Shown here piece after piece: positions 34,415 to 43,534 of a stretch of DNA of 64,000 nt. Both the position numbers and the translations under genes were made by a program. The stretch is from the NCBI RefSeq assembly GCF_040760005.1, contig NZ_CP099760.1, forward strand, positions 4,025,501-4,089,500, in the 5' to 3' direction. Source of the stretch: Pseudomonas sp. stari2 (GTDB lineage Bacteria; Pseudomonadota; Gammaproteobacteria; Pseudomonadales; Pseudomonadaceae). Below the pieces are notes generated by a model that saw nothing but the letters and a program-made list of their open reading frames with translations, was not told where the DNA came from and made no database searches. Numbering within the stretch: the stretch's first letter is position 1; each line of letters begins with the position of its first letter.

Positions 34415-35182
34415 ATGTCCAAGACTCAGTTGTTCGACCTCGACGGCAAGATCGCTTTCGTCTCCGGCGCCAGCCGTGGCATCGGTGAAGCCATCGCCAA
34501 ACTGCTGGCCCAGCAAGGTGCCCATGTGATCGTTTCGAGCCGCAAACTCGAAGGCTGCCAACACGTAGCCGATGCCATCATCGCCGCCGGCGGCAAGGCC
34601 ACCGCCGTCGCCTGCCACATCGGTGAAATGGAACAGATCAGCCAGGTCTTCGCCGGGATCAAGGAACAGTTCGGCCGCCTGGACATCCTGGTCAACAACG
34701 CCGCGACCAACCCGCAATTCTGCAACGTGCTGGACACCGACCTCGGCGCCTTCCAGAAAACCGTCGACGTGAACATCCGCGGCTACTTCTTCATGTCGGT
34801 GGAGGCCGGCAAGCTGATGCGTGAGAACGGTGGCGGCAGCATCATCAACGTGGCGTCGATCAACGGCATCTCGCCGGGAATCTTCCAGGGCATCTACTCG
34901 GTGACCAAGGCTGCCGTGATCAACATGACCAAAGTCTTCGCCAAGGAATGCGCGCAATTCGGCATCCGCTGCAACGCCCTGCTACCGGGCCTGACCGACA
35001 CCAAGTTCGCCTCGGCCCTGGTCAAGAACGACGCAATCCTGAAACAGGCCCTGACACAAATCCCGCTCAAGCGCGTGGCCGACCCAAGCGAAATGGCCGG
35101 CGCCGTGCTGTACCTGGCGAGCGACGCCTCAAGCTACACCACCGGCGTTTCGCTGAACGTGGACGGCGGCTTCCTGTCCTGA
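34415..35182 (+). CDS. Short-chain dehydrogenase/reductase
   Basis: NAD(P)-dependent oxidoreductase of 255 residues with complete SDR motifs: GASRGIG at 18-24, NNAA at 94-97, N120, and the catalytic S148, Y161 and K165 (YSVTK). R42 after SSR may favour NADP. It is paired with the upstream APH-fold kinase, suggesting joint work on a hydroxyacyl substrate. A terminator follows at 35202-35229. Confidence 0.9.
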   Translation: MSKTQLFDLDGKIAFVSGASRGIGEAIAKLLAQQGAHVIVSSRKLEGCQHVADAIIAAGGKATAVACHIGEMEQISQVFAGIKEQFGRLDILVNNAATNPQFCNVLDTDLGAFQKTVDVNIRGYFFMSVEAGKLMRENGGGSIINVASINGISPGIFQGIYSVTKAAVINMTKVFAKECAQFGIRCNALLPGLTDTKFASALVKNDAILKQALTQIPLKRVADPSEMAGAVLYLASDASSYTTGVSLNVDGGFLS

Positions 35183-35201
35183 TCCGCCGCTGAAGCAAAC
35201 G

Positions 35202-35229
35202 AAAAGGCAGCCCAAGGGCTGCCTTTTTC
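35202..35229. terminator. Bidirectional terminator
   Basis: AAAAGGCAGCCC and GGGCTGCCTTTTT form a 12-bp stem with a 2-base centre. It ends the kinase-SDR transcript, and from the other side the TRIC-type gene. Confidence 0.9.
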
Positions 35230-35881
35230 ATGCCTCCAGAATCTTCGGCAACTGCCAGCCGAAATGCACCGACAACAAGCGCAATAACAAACACGCCGCC
35301 CCTGCCAGCAACGCAGCCGCCACCGGCGAAACGCCCAGTCTGCGCCCGATGATCAACACCGCCGCGCCGACAAATGCCGAACTGGCATACAAATCCGCCT
35401 GCAACACCACCGGCACCCGCGCCAGCACAATGTCCCGCAGCACCCCGCCACCGACGCCGGTAATCGTGCCCATCAGCATGGCCACAAACGGCGAAATGCC
35501 GAAATTCAACGCCTTCTGCGCCCCGGCCACGGCAAACAGCGCCAGCCCCGCCGCATCCAGCACGATCAAGGTCGAACCGGACCAGCCCAGCACCCGCTCA
35601 TGAAAAACAAATGCCACCCCGCCCATGGCAAACGCCAGCGCCGGATAACGCCAGTCAGCCACGGCCTTGGGCGGCGTAGCGCCGATCAACAGATCACGCG
35701 TCACCCCGCCACCGAGCGCAACGATGAACGCAATCACCATCACGCCCAGCAGATCGAGTTGAGCGTGCATCGCCGCAATGGCGCCTTCAACGGCAAACAC
35801 CGCGGTGCCGACCAGATCGGCCACCAGCACAATCCACTCGACCCGCGCCTTCGACGGCGCGTGCGTTATTGAGTGACGCAA
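35228..35881 (-). CDS. TRIC/UPF0126 (YadS-like) membrane protein
   Basis: Inner-membrane protein of about 217 residues with two homologous halves, each of three helices plus the GGG-x-x-RD signature (ALGGGVTRDLLIG and GVGGGVLRDIVLA). Bacterial homologues form trimeric cation channels; some are linked to glycine transport. The start is uncertain: a TTG at 35881 overlaps the upstream lipoprotein gene by 16 bases, which implies translational coupling. Confidence 0.85.
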   Translation of the reverse strand: MRHSITHAPSKARVEWIVLVADLVGTAVFAVEGAIAAMHAQLDLLGVMVIAFIVALGGGVTRDLLIGATPPKAVADWRYPALAFAMGGVAFVFHERVLGWSGSTLIVLDAAGLALFAVAGAQKALNFGISPFVAMLMGTITGVGGGVLRDIVLARVPVVLQADLYASSAFVGAAVLIIGRRLGVSPVAAALLAGAACLLLRLLSVHFGWQLPKILEA

Positions 35882-36087
35882 CGCGTCTTGGTGATGTGTC
35901 GGGTTACCTGTCCGTCGGCATACATGTCACCGGCGACCTCGGTGTTTTCCATCACCTGACAGGTGCGTTCAGGTGGCGGAGGCGGCGCTGCCGGCGGAGG
36001 GGGTGGAGGACTGGCACAACCACTGAGCAGCACCAGACCTAAAGCCGACAACAACGAAAAACACACGCGTTTCCCAGGATTGTTCAT
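35866..36087 (-). CDS. Small proline-rich lipoprotein
   Basis: A protein of 73 residues with a signal peptide and lipobox LLSG-C, then two runs of five or six prolines and a compact C-terminal part with two cysteines (ERTCQVMEN and TKTRCVTQ). The start is the ATG at 36087; the frame stays open upstream through repeat DNA and is rejected. Function is unknown. Confidence 0.7.
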   Translation of the reverse strand: MNNPGKRVCFSLLSALGLVLLSGCASPPPPPPAAPPPPPERTCQVMENTEVAGDMYADGQVTRHITKTRCVTQ

Positions 36088-36326
36088 AGGATGACCCGCG
36101 ATAAATGGAAGAAAAACTCCCGTCGCCGAGCGTGCAAATACCCGGTTATGGAAACCGAACCACTCATTCCTTATAGACCAGTGGACTGCAAGTGCCAGTG
36201 AAATGGCTCGAACTGGCAGGATTTGCTGTCGATTTTCGGGATGAGTCGACTGATCCATCGCCACCGCCGACAAGCCATCCCCCACAGTTGAACGTCGGAT
36301 TGAGACGCAGAGCGTCCCGGGCTGCA

Positions 36327-36347
36327 TTCCCACGCCGAGCGTGGGAA
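36327..36347. repeat. REP-like hairpin (TTCCCACGC family)
   Basis: TTCCCACGC and GCGTGGGAA form a perfect 9-bp stem with a 3-base loop, flanked by ACGATC. The same family appears at 59462-59493. It is typical of short palindromic repeats scattered in Pseudomonas intergenic regions. Confidence 0.7.
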
Positions 36348-36454
36348 CGATCAACTCGACTTACGCGTTTGCTTTTGCTTCCCACCACTCAACACGATGA
36401 GCGTTAGCTCGAGTACCGCTTTTGATCGCAGGGCCCGTCGGCAGGCTGAGTGAA

Positions 36455-36680
36455 GGGATTGATCCGGGGGTGGGAGCGCAGCGACCGTTTGGCGAAGCCA
36501 AACACATCGAGAGGAGGTGCAGCGAAGCAAACCGTAGGCGATGCCCCCCGGATCAATCCCGGAGCGAAGGAACCCGAGCCACAGCGAGGGCCGTACGTCA
36601 GGGTAAAGCCTTTTGGGTTACCTTTTCGGCGTTTGGAAAAGGTGACTCGCCGTAAGGGCGAAACCCTAAGAAGCCGTTAC
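36455..36680. repeat. Structured dispersed intergenic repeat
   Basis: A 16-bp perfect inverted repeat, GGGATTGATCCGGGGG (36455-36470) and CCCCCGGATCAATCCC (36545-36560), encloses the hairpin GTTTGGC-GAA-GCCAAAC (36487-36503). A second part contains GTTACCTTTTC pairing with GAAAAGGTGAC (about 36617-36647) and TCGCC/GGCGA. I recall the phrase around GGCGTTTGGAAAAGGTGACTC as recurring in many P. fluorescens intergenic regions, so this is called a dispersed repeat. It could be a nonautonomous element or an RNA structure. Confidence 0.6.
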
Positions 36681-36737
36681 CACAGCAACGGATATTCACA
36701 TCCCCCCCTGAGCTGGTCGGCCCAAAGGCCGCCAAGT

Positions 36738-36980
36738 TCACCCGGACGAGCGCAAAGAATTACTCTCAAGCTCATACCGCAATTCATCAATCAAGGCATC
36801 CACCGCTTCCGGCGTGCGCAAGGCATCCAGACTCAACCCACTGATCACCAGATCAACCTGCCCGGAAGCCGGGTGATACAACTTCACCGTAAGCGAATGA
36901 TCCCCATCCACCACACACTCACAAGCCAACGGCGAAAAACTACGCTCAAGCCGAGCCCGCAACTGCGCCAGATAAATCAT
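36738..36980 (-). CDS. DUF1652 family protein
   Basis: A protein of 80 residues with the DUF1652 pattern: RLERSFSPLACECVVDGD, then a beta-rich middle (SLTVKLYHPASGQVDLVISG) and a helix EAVDALIDELRYELES. The family is largely confined to Pseudomonas and has no known function. The start is the ATG at 36980 with GGAGC upstream; an in-frame ATG 18 bases earlier is less well placed. Confidence 0.75.
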   Translation of the reverse strand: MIYLAQLRARLERSFSPLACECVVDGDHSLTVKLYHPASGQVDLVISGLSLDALRTPEAVDALIDELRYELESNSLRSSG

Positions 36981-37159
36981 TGCGCCAGCTCCACACAACC
37001 AGACTCAACAACAAACAACACATTCATAAAGGGCTGATCCATTAGCAGGTTCCAAAAAGGCACGATCACGATAAAAACGCATCGCACCCCACCAGACTAA
37101 GAACAGCCCGCCCGATCAAACACCCGAATTTGCACCCCATGAACTAGTGCATTTGCACC

Positions 37160-38650
37160 TTACCGCTGCCCCCGGCCGCCCCCCGAAAACAACCCACGCT
37201 CCCGCGCCCAGACAATCGCCTCACTGCGACTGTGCACATCGAGCTTCGAATACACCGTCGCCACATGATTGCGCACCGTGTTCGGCGCCAGTTTCAAGCG
37301 CGCAGCAATCTCCTTGTCCGCCAACCCCTCACAGATCAACCCCAGCACATCACGCTCGCGAGCCGTCAGGTCGGTAAACGACACACTTGGAAGTTGCGGC
37401 GAATTGACCTTCTTCACATTGGCCAGTTTTTCGATCAGCGTACGGCTGAACCACGACGCATCCTTCATCACCTCTTCAATCGCCGCCACCAGTTCGAGCT
37501 CGGTACGCTTGCGCTCGGTGATATCCATCAGCACCAGCAGATAGCACACAGTGTCCTGAATGTTGACGGTGTCAGCGGATACCGCGCACTCCAGCAATTC
37601 GGCGTCTTTCCTGCGGATCCGCATATCGACGCGATCGATCCGGCCGCTCTTCTCCAACGCTGCCAGCAACCGGGCGCGTTCCGCCGGTTCATCGATGAAA
37701 TCCAGTTGCGCGACGGTCTTGCCAAGCACGTCGTCGCTCTCGTAAGCCAGGGTATCGAGAAAGGCCTGATTGACGTCGATCAGCCGCTGCTCGTCGGCGC
37801 TGCAAATCAGGATCGGCACCGGGGTCAGGCGAAAGGCCTTGGCGAACCGTTCCTCACTCTGACGCAGGGCGACCTCGGCCTTGTGCCGCAGCTCCATGTC
37901 GACGAACGAAAACAGCATGCAGTCTTCGTCGTTGAGCACCAGCGGCTGGCCGGCGACGATCACCTGTTTGCTGCCACCGTCCGGCAAGCGCAACTCAGCC
38001 TGCATCTGCGGAATGGTCGCGACATCGCGCAGGCGCTGGATGGCCAGGTCCTTGCGCTCGGCCTGTTCGAGAATATCCAGTTCATAGGTCGAGGCGCCGA
38101 TCACCTGATCGCGGGTGTAGCCGGTCATCTCCAGAAACCCCGGATTGACCTTGATGTAACGCAGATCGCTGAGGCGGCAGATCACCGCCGGCGCGGGGTT
38201 GGCGTTGAAGGTTTTTTCGAAGCGCTGCTCGGCGTTGGCCCAATCGGTGACGTCGCTCATGATCAGCACCAGCGATTCGGTCTCGCCGTCACGATCGGTC
38301 AGCACCATGCTGCGCACGCTGTGCACCCAGGTGCGTTCTTCATCACTGTGCGGGGTGACTTCCACCAGCACGTCACTGAAAGTTTCCCCAGCCGCCACGC
38401 GACTGATCGGGTACTGCTCCGGCGTCAGCGTGTGGTTGTTGCGATAACGCAGGTTGAAGCGCTCGGCATACTCCCCGGCATTGTTGCCCAACTCGCCGAT
38501 GCGACTGACGCCATGCATCGCCAGCGCAGCTTCGTTGGCCCAGAGGATGGTCTGGTCGAGTTCCAGCAGAATCACCCCGTCGGACAGACCGGCGATGATC
38601 TGTTGCAACTGACGGCGATTGGTTTCGGTGGTCAGGACGTCCCGGCTCAT
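37160..38650 (-). CDS. Triple-PAS LuxR-type transcriptional regulator
   Basis: Soluble regulator of 496 residues with three PAS domains (about 10-130, 140-255 and 265-385) and a C-terminal LuxR helix-turn-helix (LTARERDVLGLICEGLADKE, then NTVRNHVATVYSKL). There is no receiver or kinase domain, so it probably senses a small molecule, redox state or light directly through PAS. It neighbours a LysR gene and a molybdenum hydroxylase and may belong to that regulon. Confidence 0.85.
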   Translation of the reverse strand: MSRDVLTTETNRRQLQQIIAGLSDGVILLELDQTILWANEAALAMHGVSRIGELGNNAGEYAERFNLRYRNNHTLTPEQYPISRVAAGETFSDVLVEVTPHSDEERTWVHSVRSMVLTDRDGETESLVLIMSDVTDWANAEQRFEKTFNANPAPAVICRLSDLRYIKVNPGFLEMTGYTRDQVIGASTYELDILEQAERKDLAIQRLRDVATIPQMQAELRLPDGGSKQVIVAGQPLVLNDEDCMLFSFVDMELRHKAEVALRQSEERFAKAFRLTPVPILICSADEQRLIDVNQAFLDTLAYESDDVLGKTVAQLDFIDEPAERARLLAALEKSGRIDRVDMRIRRKDAELLECAVSADTVNIQDTVCYLLVLMDITERKRTELELVAAIEEVMKDASWFSRTLIEKLANVKKVNSPQLPSVSFTDLTARERDVLGLICEGLADKEIAARLKLAPNTVRNHVATVYSKLDVHSRSEAIVWARERGLFSGGGRGQR

Positions 38651-38727
38651 TGGCTCTCCACAAGTACACTCATGTGAAGATTACGACCGCAGGCCGTTGT
38701 GATCGTGCCGGTCAATTTTGCCCTTGG

Positions 38728-39618
38728 TCAGCGCGATGGGTGATCCACCAGTTCCCGCAGCGTATCGAGAAACAGCTTGAGCACCGGCGAGGCATCGTCC
38801 GCCCGATAGGTCGCGTACAGCGGCACTTGCGGCAGCGCCGGGGTCAGGCGCCGGAACACCAGTCCGGCCGGCGCCAGTTGTTCGATGGACGCCGGCAACA
38901 GCGCCACGCCGAACCCGGCACGGACCAGACTGAGCAAGGTCTGCACCTCGATCACCTGCTGGCGGATCTGCGGGGTGAACCCGGCCTGAATGCAGCACTG
39001 ATAGAGAAAATTGGCGAACCGCGATTGCTTCAATTCCAGCGCCACAAACGGCTCCTGCGCCAGATCAGCCGGCGCCAGCACCTCGCGTCGGGCCAGCGGG
39101 TGATCCTGCGGCATCACCACATGGATTGGCTCATGGATCAGCAGTTCATTGCGTAATTGCGGATCGTCATAACCGACGCGGAACACGCAGGCGTCGATGC
39201 GTTTCTCCTTCAACGCCTTGACCTGCGCCGCCGGGGTCATCTCATGCAGACGCCAGGTCACCTGCGGGTAGCGCTCGCGAAACAGGTGCAGCGCTTTGGG
39301 CAGTACGCCGACCATCACCGAGCTGATCATGCCGATTTCCAGCTCGCCCAGTTGCCCGCGCCCGGTCTGGCGGGTCAGGTCCAGCGCCCGCTCGAGTTGT
39401 TCGAACACCAGCGGCGCCTGCTCCTTGAGCATCTGCCCCGCCGCCGTCAGCTCGACCCGATGATGACTGCGCTCGAACAGCGGCGTGCCAAGTTCTTCCT
39501 CCAGCAAGCGGATCTGCTGGCTCAGGGGCGGCTGGCAGATGTGCAGCCGTTCGGCGGCACGGCCGAAGTGCAACTCATCGGCCAGCGCCATGAAGTACCG
39601 CAGCAAACGCAGGTCCAT
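38728..39618 (-). CDS. LysR-family transcriptional regulator
   Basis: A protein of 296 residues with an N-terminal winged helix (MDLRLLRYFMALADELHFGRAAERL, CQPPLSQQIRLLEEELGTPLF) and a LysR substrate-binding domain of the BenM/CatM-like type. It lies six bases downstream of the iorB-like gene on the same strand, so it may be co-transcribed with iorAB, unlike most LysR genes, which are divergent from their targets. Confidence 0.9.
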   Translation of the reverse strand: MDLRLLRYFMALADELHFGRAAERLHICQPPLSQQIRLLEEELGTPLFERSHHRVELTAAGQMLKEQAPLVFEQLERALDLTRQTGRGQLGELEIGMISSVMVGVLPKALHLFRERYPQVTWRLHEMTPAAQVKALKEKRIDACVFRVGYDDPQLRNELLIHEPIHVVMPQDHPLARREVLAPADLAQEPFVALELKQSRFANFLYQCCIQAGFTPQIRQQVIEVQTLLSLVRAGFGVALLPASIEQLAPAGLVFRRLTPALPQVPLYATYRADDASPVLKLFLDTLRELVDHPSR

Positions 39619-39624
39619 GGTGGC

Positions 39625-41832
39625 TTACCCCAGGTTCAATGGCGTGGAACGCTGACGCACCCCGGTCAGGCTGAACAGCGCATTGGCAATCGCCGGAACC
39701 ACCGACGGGCTGCCCAGCTCGCCAACGCCGCCCGGTTTGTCCGGCTGACCATCGAGCACGAGGATGTCCACGGGCGGCATGTCGGACATCCGCGTAACGC
39801 GATAGTCGTGGAAGTTGCTCTGCACCACCCTGCCCTGCTGGATGTCGAGACGATCGAACAGCGCATGACCGAGGCCCCACATCAATCCGCCGTAAATCTG
39901 CTCCTCGACCCCGCCGGGCGACACCGCCAGACCGCAATCGACCACACAGGTCAACTTCTCGACCCGGGCCTTGCCGTCCACCTTCGTGACCCGCGCCACC
40001 ACGGCGATGAAACTGGTGTAGCCCTGATTGGTGGCGATCCCCAACGCCGTATCCGGCGGCAGTTTCTGGCCCCAACCGGCGCGTTCGGCCGCCTGCTTCA
40101 GCACCGCGACATGCCGTGGCCGTTCCTGCATGTTGGCCAGCCTGAACGCCAGCGGATCTTCAGCGGCGGCATGGGCCAGTTCATCCATGAAACTTTCCAC
40201 GGCGAACACGTTGGGAATGAAGCTCACCGAGCGATACCAGCCGCTGGGCACGTTGCTTTCGTGCTTGACCCAGGTCAGGTCCAGGTGCGGCGGACGGTAG
40301 GCGAAGTCCCACGCGGTGATGGCCTCGGTGGTGCTGTAATCCATGTGATCCGCGCGCTCGAAATAGCCCGGTTCCCACTGTTCCGGCGAGGCTGGCGACA
40401 CCGCATGCAGTTGCAGCGCCGTGAGTTTACCTTGGGCATCCAGTGCGCCCTTCGCCCGATGAAGCGTGGCCGGGTGATTGAACAGCGCGCGCATTTCGTC
40501 TTCGCGGCTGTTGAGCAGTTTCACCGGCACGCCGGTCTGCTGCGCCAGATACGCGACTTCGAACAGCCAGTATTTGGCTTCCCGCGCACCGAAGCTGCCG
40601 CCGGACACCAGTTCATGAATCGTGACCTTGTCCTTGCCGATGCCGCACACGGTCTGCGCCGCTTCCAGTGCCGACGACGGAACCTGCACGCCGCCCCAAT
40701 AGGTGATCGCCTTGTCCTTGACCTGCGCGGTGATGCAGATCGGCTCCAGCGGGTTTTGCACCTTGTAAGGCATCGTGTAATCGGCTTCGAGCAACTTCGC
40801 CGCGCCCGACCATTGCCCGGCGACATCGCCCTGGGCCATGGCTTTGACGGTTTGCGTTGCCGGATCGCTGATCGCTGCGATCTGTGCTTTGCTCAGCTCG
40901 GCGCTGTCGAAACCGGCCAGCGGGGAGTCGCTCCATTTGATCTCCAGCAACTGGCGCCCCTGCTGCGCGGCCCAGAAGGTGTCGGCCAGCACTGCGACGC
41001 CTTCGAGGTTGCCGCCGAGCACATCCGGCCGCCCCGGAATCGCGATCACCTTGCGCACGCCCGGCACTTGCAACGTGGCCGCCGAATCCACCGCGACAAC
41101 CTTCGCGCCCACCACCGGCGCACGCTGAATCACCGCCACCAGCATCCCCGGCAACTGCACGTCGATGCTGTACTTGAAGCGCCCGCAGACCTTGGCCGCC
41201 GCGTCGCGTTTGTGGCGCAACTTGCCGATGTATTTGAACTGTGCCGGATCCTTCAGCGTGACGTTGGTCGGTGCCGGCAGATGCGCTGCCGCGCCGGCCA
41301 GTTCGCCGTATCCGAGGCTGCGTTTGCTCGAGGCATGCACGACCCGGCCTTCTTCGGTGGAGCAGCTCTCGGGGCTGACTTTCCACTGCTGCGCCGCCGC
41401 ACTGATCAGCAGCGCCCGCGCCGTGGCGCCGGCCGTGCGCAGGCGATCGTATTCCAGCGACACGCTGGTGCTGCCGCCGGTGGAGAAGACTTTCCAGACC
41501 GGATGAATATAGGTTTCAAAGAACGGATCTTCCGGGGTGATGACCTGCACGGTCATCGGGTTCACATCCAGTTCCTCGGCCACGCACGCGGCCAAAGCCG
41601 TCTGGGTCCCGGTGCCGGAATCGTGCTTGTGCACCACCAGTTTCACCGTGCCGTCGGGCAGCACGCGCACCCAGGCGTTGGGTTCGAATTCGGTGGCCGA
41701 GGTTTTCACTTCAGTCGCCGCCGTTCCGGAAGGCAAATACAACGCAATCGCCAGACCGGACGCCACCGTCACCGCCTGCTTGAGAAACACCCGGCGCGAG
41801 GGTTCATCAACGTTGCCGTGGATGAGGCTCAT
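39625..41832 (-). CDS. Molybdopterin-binding subunit of an IorAB-type hydroxylase
   Basis: Large catalytic subunit of a xanthine-oxidase-family enzyme (isoquinoline 1-oxidoreductase beta-like), 735 residues. A twin-arginine export signal is seen (SRRVFLK at 12-18, then a hydrophobic stretch), so the enzyme is periplasmic. Conserved blocks include VLPDGTVKLVVHKHDSGTGTQT, GGSFGARE and the C-terminal GGVGELGSPSVVPAIANA with the catalytic Glu. The ATG at 41832 overlaps the stop codon of the Fe-S subunit; a GTG three bases earlier is possible. The usual cytochrome c subunit is not adjacent. The substrate is unknown. Confidence 0.85.
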   Translation of the reverse strand: MSLIHGNVDEPSRRVFLKQAVTVASGLAIALYLPSGTAATEVKTSATEFEPNAWVRVLPDGTVKLVVHKHDSGTGTQTALAACVAEELDVNPMTVQVITPEDPFFETYIHPVWKVFSTGGSTSVSLEYDRLRTAGATARALLISAAAQQWKVSPESCSTEEGRVVHASSKRSLGYGELAGAAAHLPAPTNVTLKDPAQFKYIGKLRHKRDAAAKVCGRFKYSIDVQLPGMLVAVIQRAPVVGAKVVAVDSAATLQVPGVRKVIAIPGRPDVLGGNLEGVAVLADTFWAAQQGRQLLEIKWSDSPLAGFDSAELSKAQIAAISDPATQTVKAMAQGDVAGQWSGAAKLLEADYTMPYKVQNPLEPICITAQVKDKAITYWGGVQVPSSALEAAQTVCGIGKDKVTIHELVSGGSFGAREAKYWLFEVAYLAQQTGVPVKLLNSREDEMRALFNHPATLHRAKGALDAQGKLTALQLHAVSPASPEQWEPGYFERADHMDYSTTEAITAWDFAYRPPHLDLTWVKHESNVPSGWYRSVSFIPNVFAVESFMDELAHAAAEDPLAFRLANMQERPRHVAVLKQAAERAGWGQKLPPDTALGIATNQGYTSFIAVVARVTKVDGKARVEKLTCVVDCGLAVSPGGVEEQIYGGLMWGLGHALFDRLDIQQGRVVQSNFHDYRVTRMSDMPPVDILVLDGQPDKPGGVGELGSPSVVPAIANALFSLTGVRQRSTPLNLG

Positions 41833-42296
41833 CACGCCTCCTTCGGCGCATTCGCCGCACGTTTGATCGCCTTGTTGATGCGCCCGTAAGTGCCGCAGCG
41901 ACAGATATTCCCGGACATGGCGTTGCGGATCGAGTCGTCGTTGACCGGCGCGCCGGTGTTAAGCAGCGCGGCGGCGGACATGATCTGCCCGGATTGACAG
42001 TAGCCGCATTGCGGCACATCTTCGGCGACCCAGGCCAGTTGCAGCGGATGATTTTCGTTGGGCGACAAACCCTCGATGGTGGTGATGCTGTGGCCCGCGA
42101 CGGCGGCCAGCGGCAACTGGCAGGAACGCACCGCGACGCCATTCAGGTGCACGGTGCAGGCACCGCACAGGCCCATGCCGCAGCCGAATTTGGTGCCGGT
42201 GAGTTTCAACTGATCACGCAACACCCATAACAAGGGCATGGAGGGGGACGCTTCATCCAGCTCGCGTCGTTCGCCGTTAACCGTGAATGCAATCAT
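41832..42296 (-). CDS. [2Fe-2S] subunit of an IorAB-type hydroxylase
   Basis: Electron-transfer subunit of 154 residues. The plant-type cluster ligands are C39, C44, C47 and C59 ([11 protein letters not shown]), and the second cluster ligands are C97, C100, C132 and C134 (QCGYC, ICRCG). It is translationally coupled to the molybdopterin subunit and is divergent from the LysR gene at 42415. It has no Tat signal of its own and would be exported by hitch-hiking with the large subunit. Confidence 0.9.
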   Translation of the reverse strand: MIAFTVNGERRELDEASPSMPLLWVLRDQLKLTGTKFGCGMGLCGACTVHLNGVAVRSCQLPLAAVAGHSITTIEGLSPNENHPLQLAWVAEDVPQCGYCQSGQIMSAAALLNTGAPVNDDSIRNAMSGNICRCGTYGRINKAIKRAANAPKEA

Positions 42297-42414
42297 TGTC
42301 AGGCTCCAAAAGAGCGGCCCGTCTTTGTGCGGGCCTGGTCACCGATTATTGGAAGCCCGGGCAACACGCGGCCAGCGACGATTTCTGCCAACCGGTGTAA
42401 GCAGGACTAACAAC

Positions 42415-43305
42415 ATGTACAAGCGATACCCGTCGGTGCAGTCCATGAGCGCGTTCATCCACGCGGCGCGCAGCGGCAGCTTTTCCAGCGCAGCGCGCAA
42501 GCTCGATCTGACTCACAGCGCAATCAGCCAGCAGATCCGCGCCTTGGAAGAATTCATCGGCCAGCCGTTGTTCGTGCGCGAAGGCGGCGGCAGTAACCTG
42601 ACCGACGCCGGGCAGTTGTTTGCCAGCGTGCTGTCGGATGGTCTGGCGCAGATTGATCGGGCGTTGTCTTCGGTGAAGAACCGCAGCATGGCCCAGCGCC
42701 TGACCCTCGACGTCGACAGCGAACTGGCCCAGAGCTGGCTCAATCCGCGCCTGCCGCAGTTGCTCGATGGCTTGCCGGATTACGAAGTGACAATCCTGTC
42801 GATGCCGCGCAGTGATCGCAGCACGTTCGAACGGGTGGACCTGTCGCTGCGCTACGGCTACGGCGATTGGGACGATTGCGAGATGACCCAGATCTGCGGG
42901 GATCGGGTGTTGGCGGTGGCAGCTCCGGTGCTGCTTGAGCGCCATGGTTTACAGGTGCCGTTGAACCCGGCGCAGATTCTTGAATTACCGCTGCTGGGGT
43001 ATACGCGGCGGTCGTGGATTCCGTGGCTGGATGCGGCGGGTATGCCCGCGGTGGAGCCTGCTGCTCGCGTCGTATTTGATAACGCGGCGAATCTCATCGC
43101 GGCTGCCGAGGCGGGTGTCGGCGCGGGACTGGTACGTGGATTACTGGCCGCCGATGCGTTGCGCAGCGGGCGGCTGGTGGCGTTGAACGAGGCGCAGATT
43201 GCGGCGCATTACAACCTTTACGCGGTGTGGCCCCATGGGCAGGCTGAGCGCGTGGCGCCTGTTGTTGAAGTGATCAAGCAGTTGGCCCGGCAAACACAGT
43301 CCTGA
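42415..43305 (+). CDS. LysR-family (GcvA-like) transcriptional regulator
   Basis: A protein of 296 residues: HTH at MSAFIHAARSGSFSSAARKLDLTHSAISQQIRALEEF, then a substrate-binding domain. It sits between the divergent iorAB genes and the co-directional amidohydrolase operon, so it can control either. The start is the ATG at 42415; the frame is open upstream into iorA but lacks a ribosome site there. Of the two LysR genes, this is the better candidate regulator of the 43.5-51.4 kb operon. Confidence 0.85.
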   Translation: MYKRYPSVQSMSAFIHAARSGSFSSAARKLDLTHSAISQQIRALEEFIGQPLFVREGGGSNLTDAGQLFASVLSDGLAQIDRALSSVKNRSMAQRLTLDVDSELAQSWLNPRLPQLLDGLPDYEVTILSMPRSDRSTFERVDLSLRYGYGDWDDCEMTQICGDRVLAVAAPVLLERHGLQVPLNPAQILELPLLGYTRRSWIPWLDAAGMPAVEPAARVVFDNAANLIAAAEAGVGAGLVRGLLAADALRSGRLVALNEAQIAAHYNLYAVWPHGQAERVAPVVEVIKQLARQTQS

Positions 43306-43534
43306 CGCCATCGCTGACAAGCCCATATCGAACAAGTATCACCACCCCACCCAATTAATATTGTACGAACCCTCCCCCGCCTTCCAATACTCGCCTCAAG
43401 CAACCACCCACCCGGGCCGGATGCGAACAGGCGAGGGAATGCGCAAGTGCTGCGCATAGAAACGGCCGATTGCCCGGGACGTGGATGCTGTGGGCCGCAA
43501 GGCTCCCTTCCCCGCTATCAGGAGATCGACTTCA

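Larger units (their letters stand above)
36088..36737. other. 650-bp gene-free interval made of repeats
   Basis: No credible gene. The left third holds the small GCGTGGGAA-type hairpin at 36327-36347. From 36455 to about 36680 there is a structured repeat (separate entry). Open frames across this interval have no ribosome site and follow the repeat, so they are not called. Confidence 0.7.

Noticed and set aside
36192..37037. Several open frames in the interval around 36.2-37.0 kb
   Set aside because: They run through REP-like hairpins and the structured repeat or oppose the DUF1652 gene, and lack ribosome sites and domains.
39157..41889. Open frame of about 910 codons on the plus strand opposite the IorB-like gene
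   Set aside because: Arg/His/Gln-rich antisense translation of a clear molybdopterin subunit gene; no recognisable domain.
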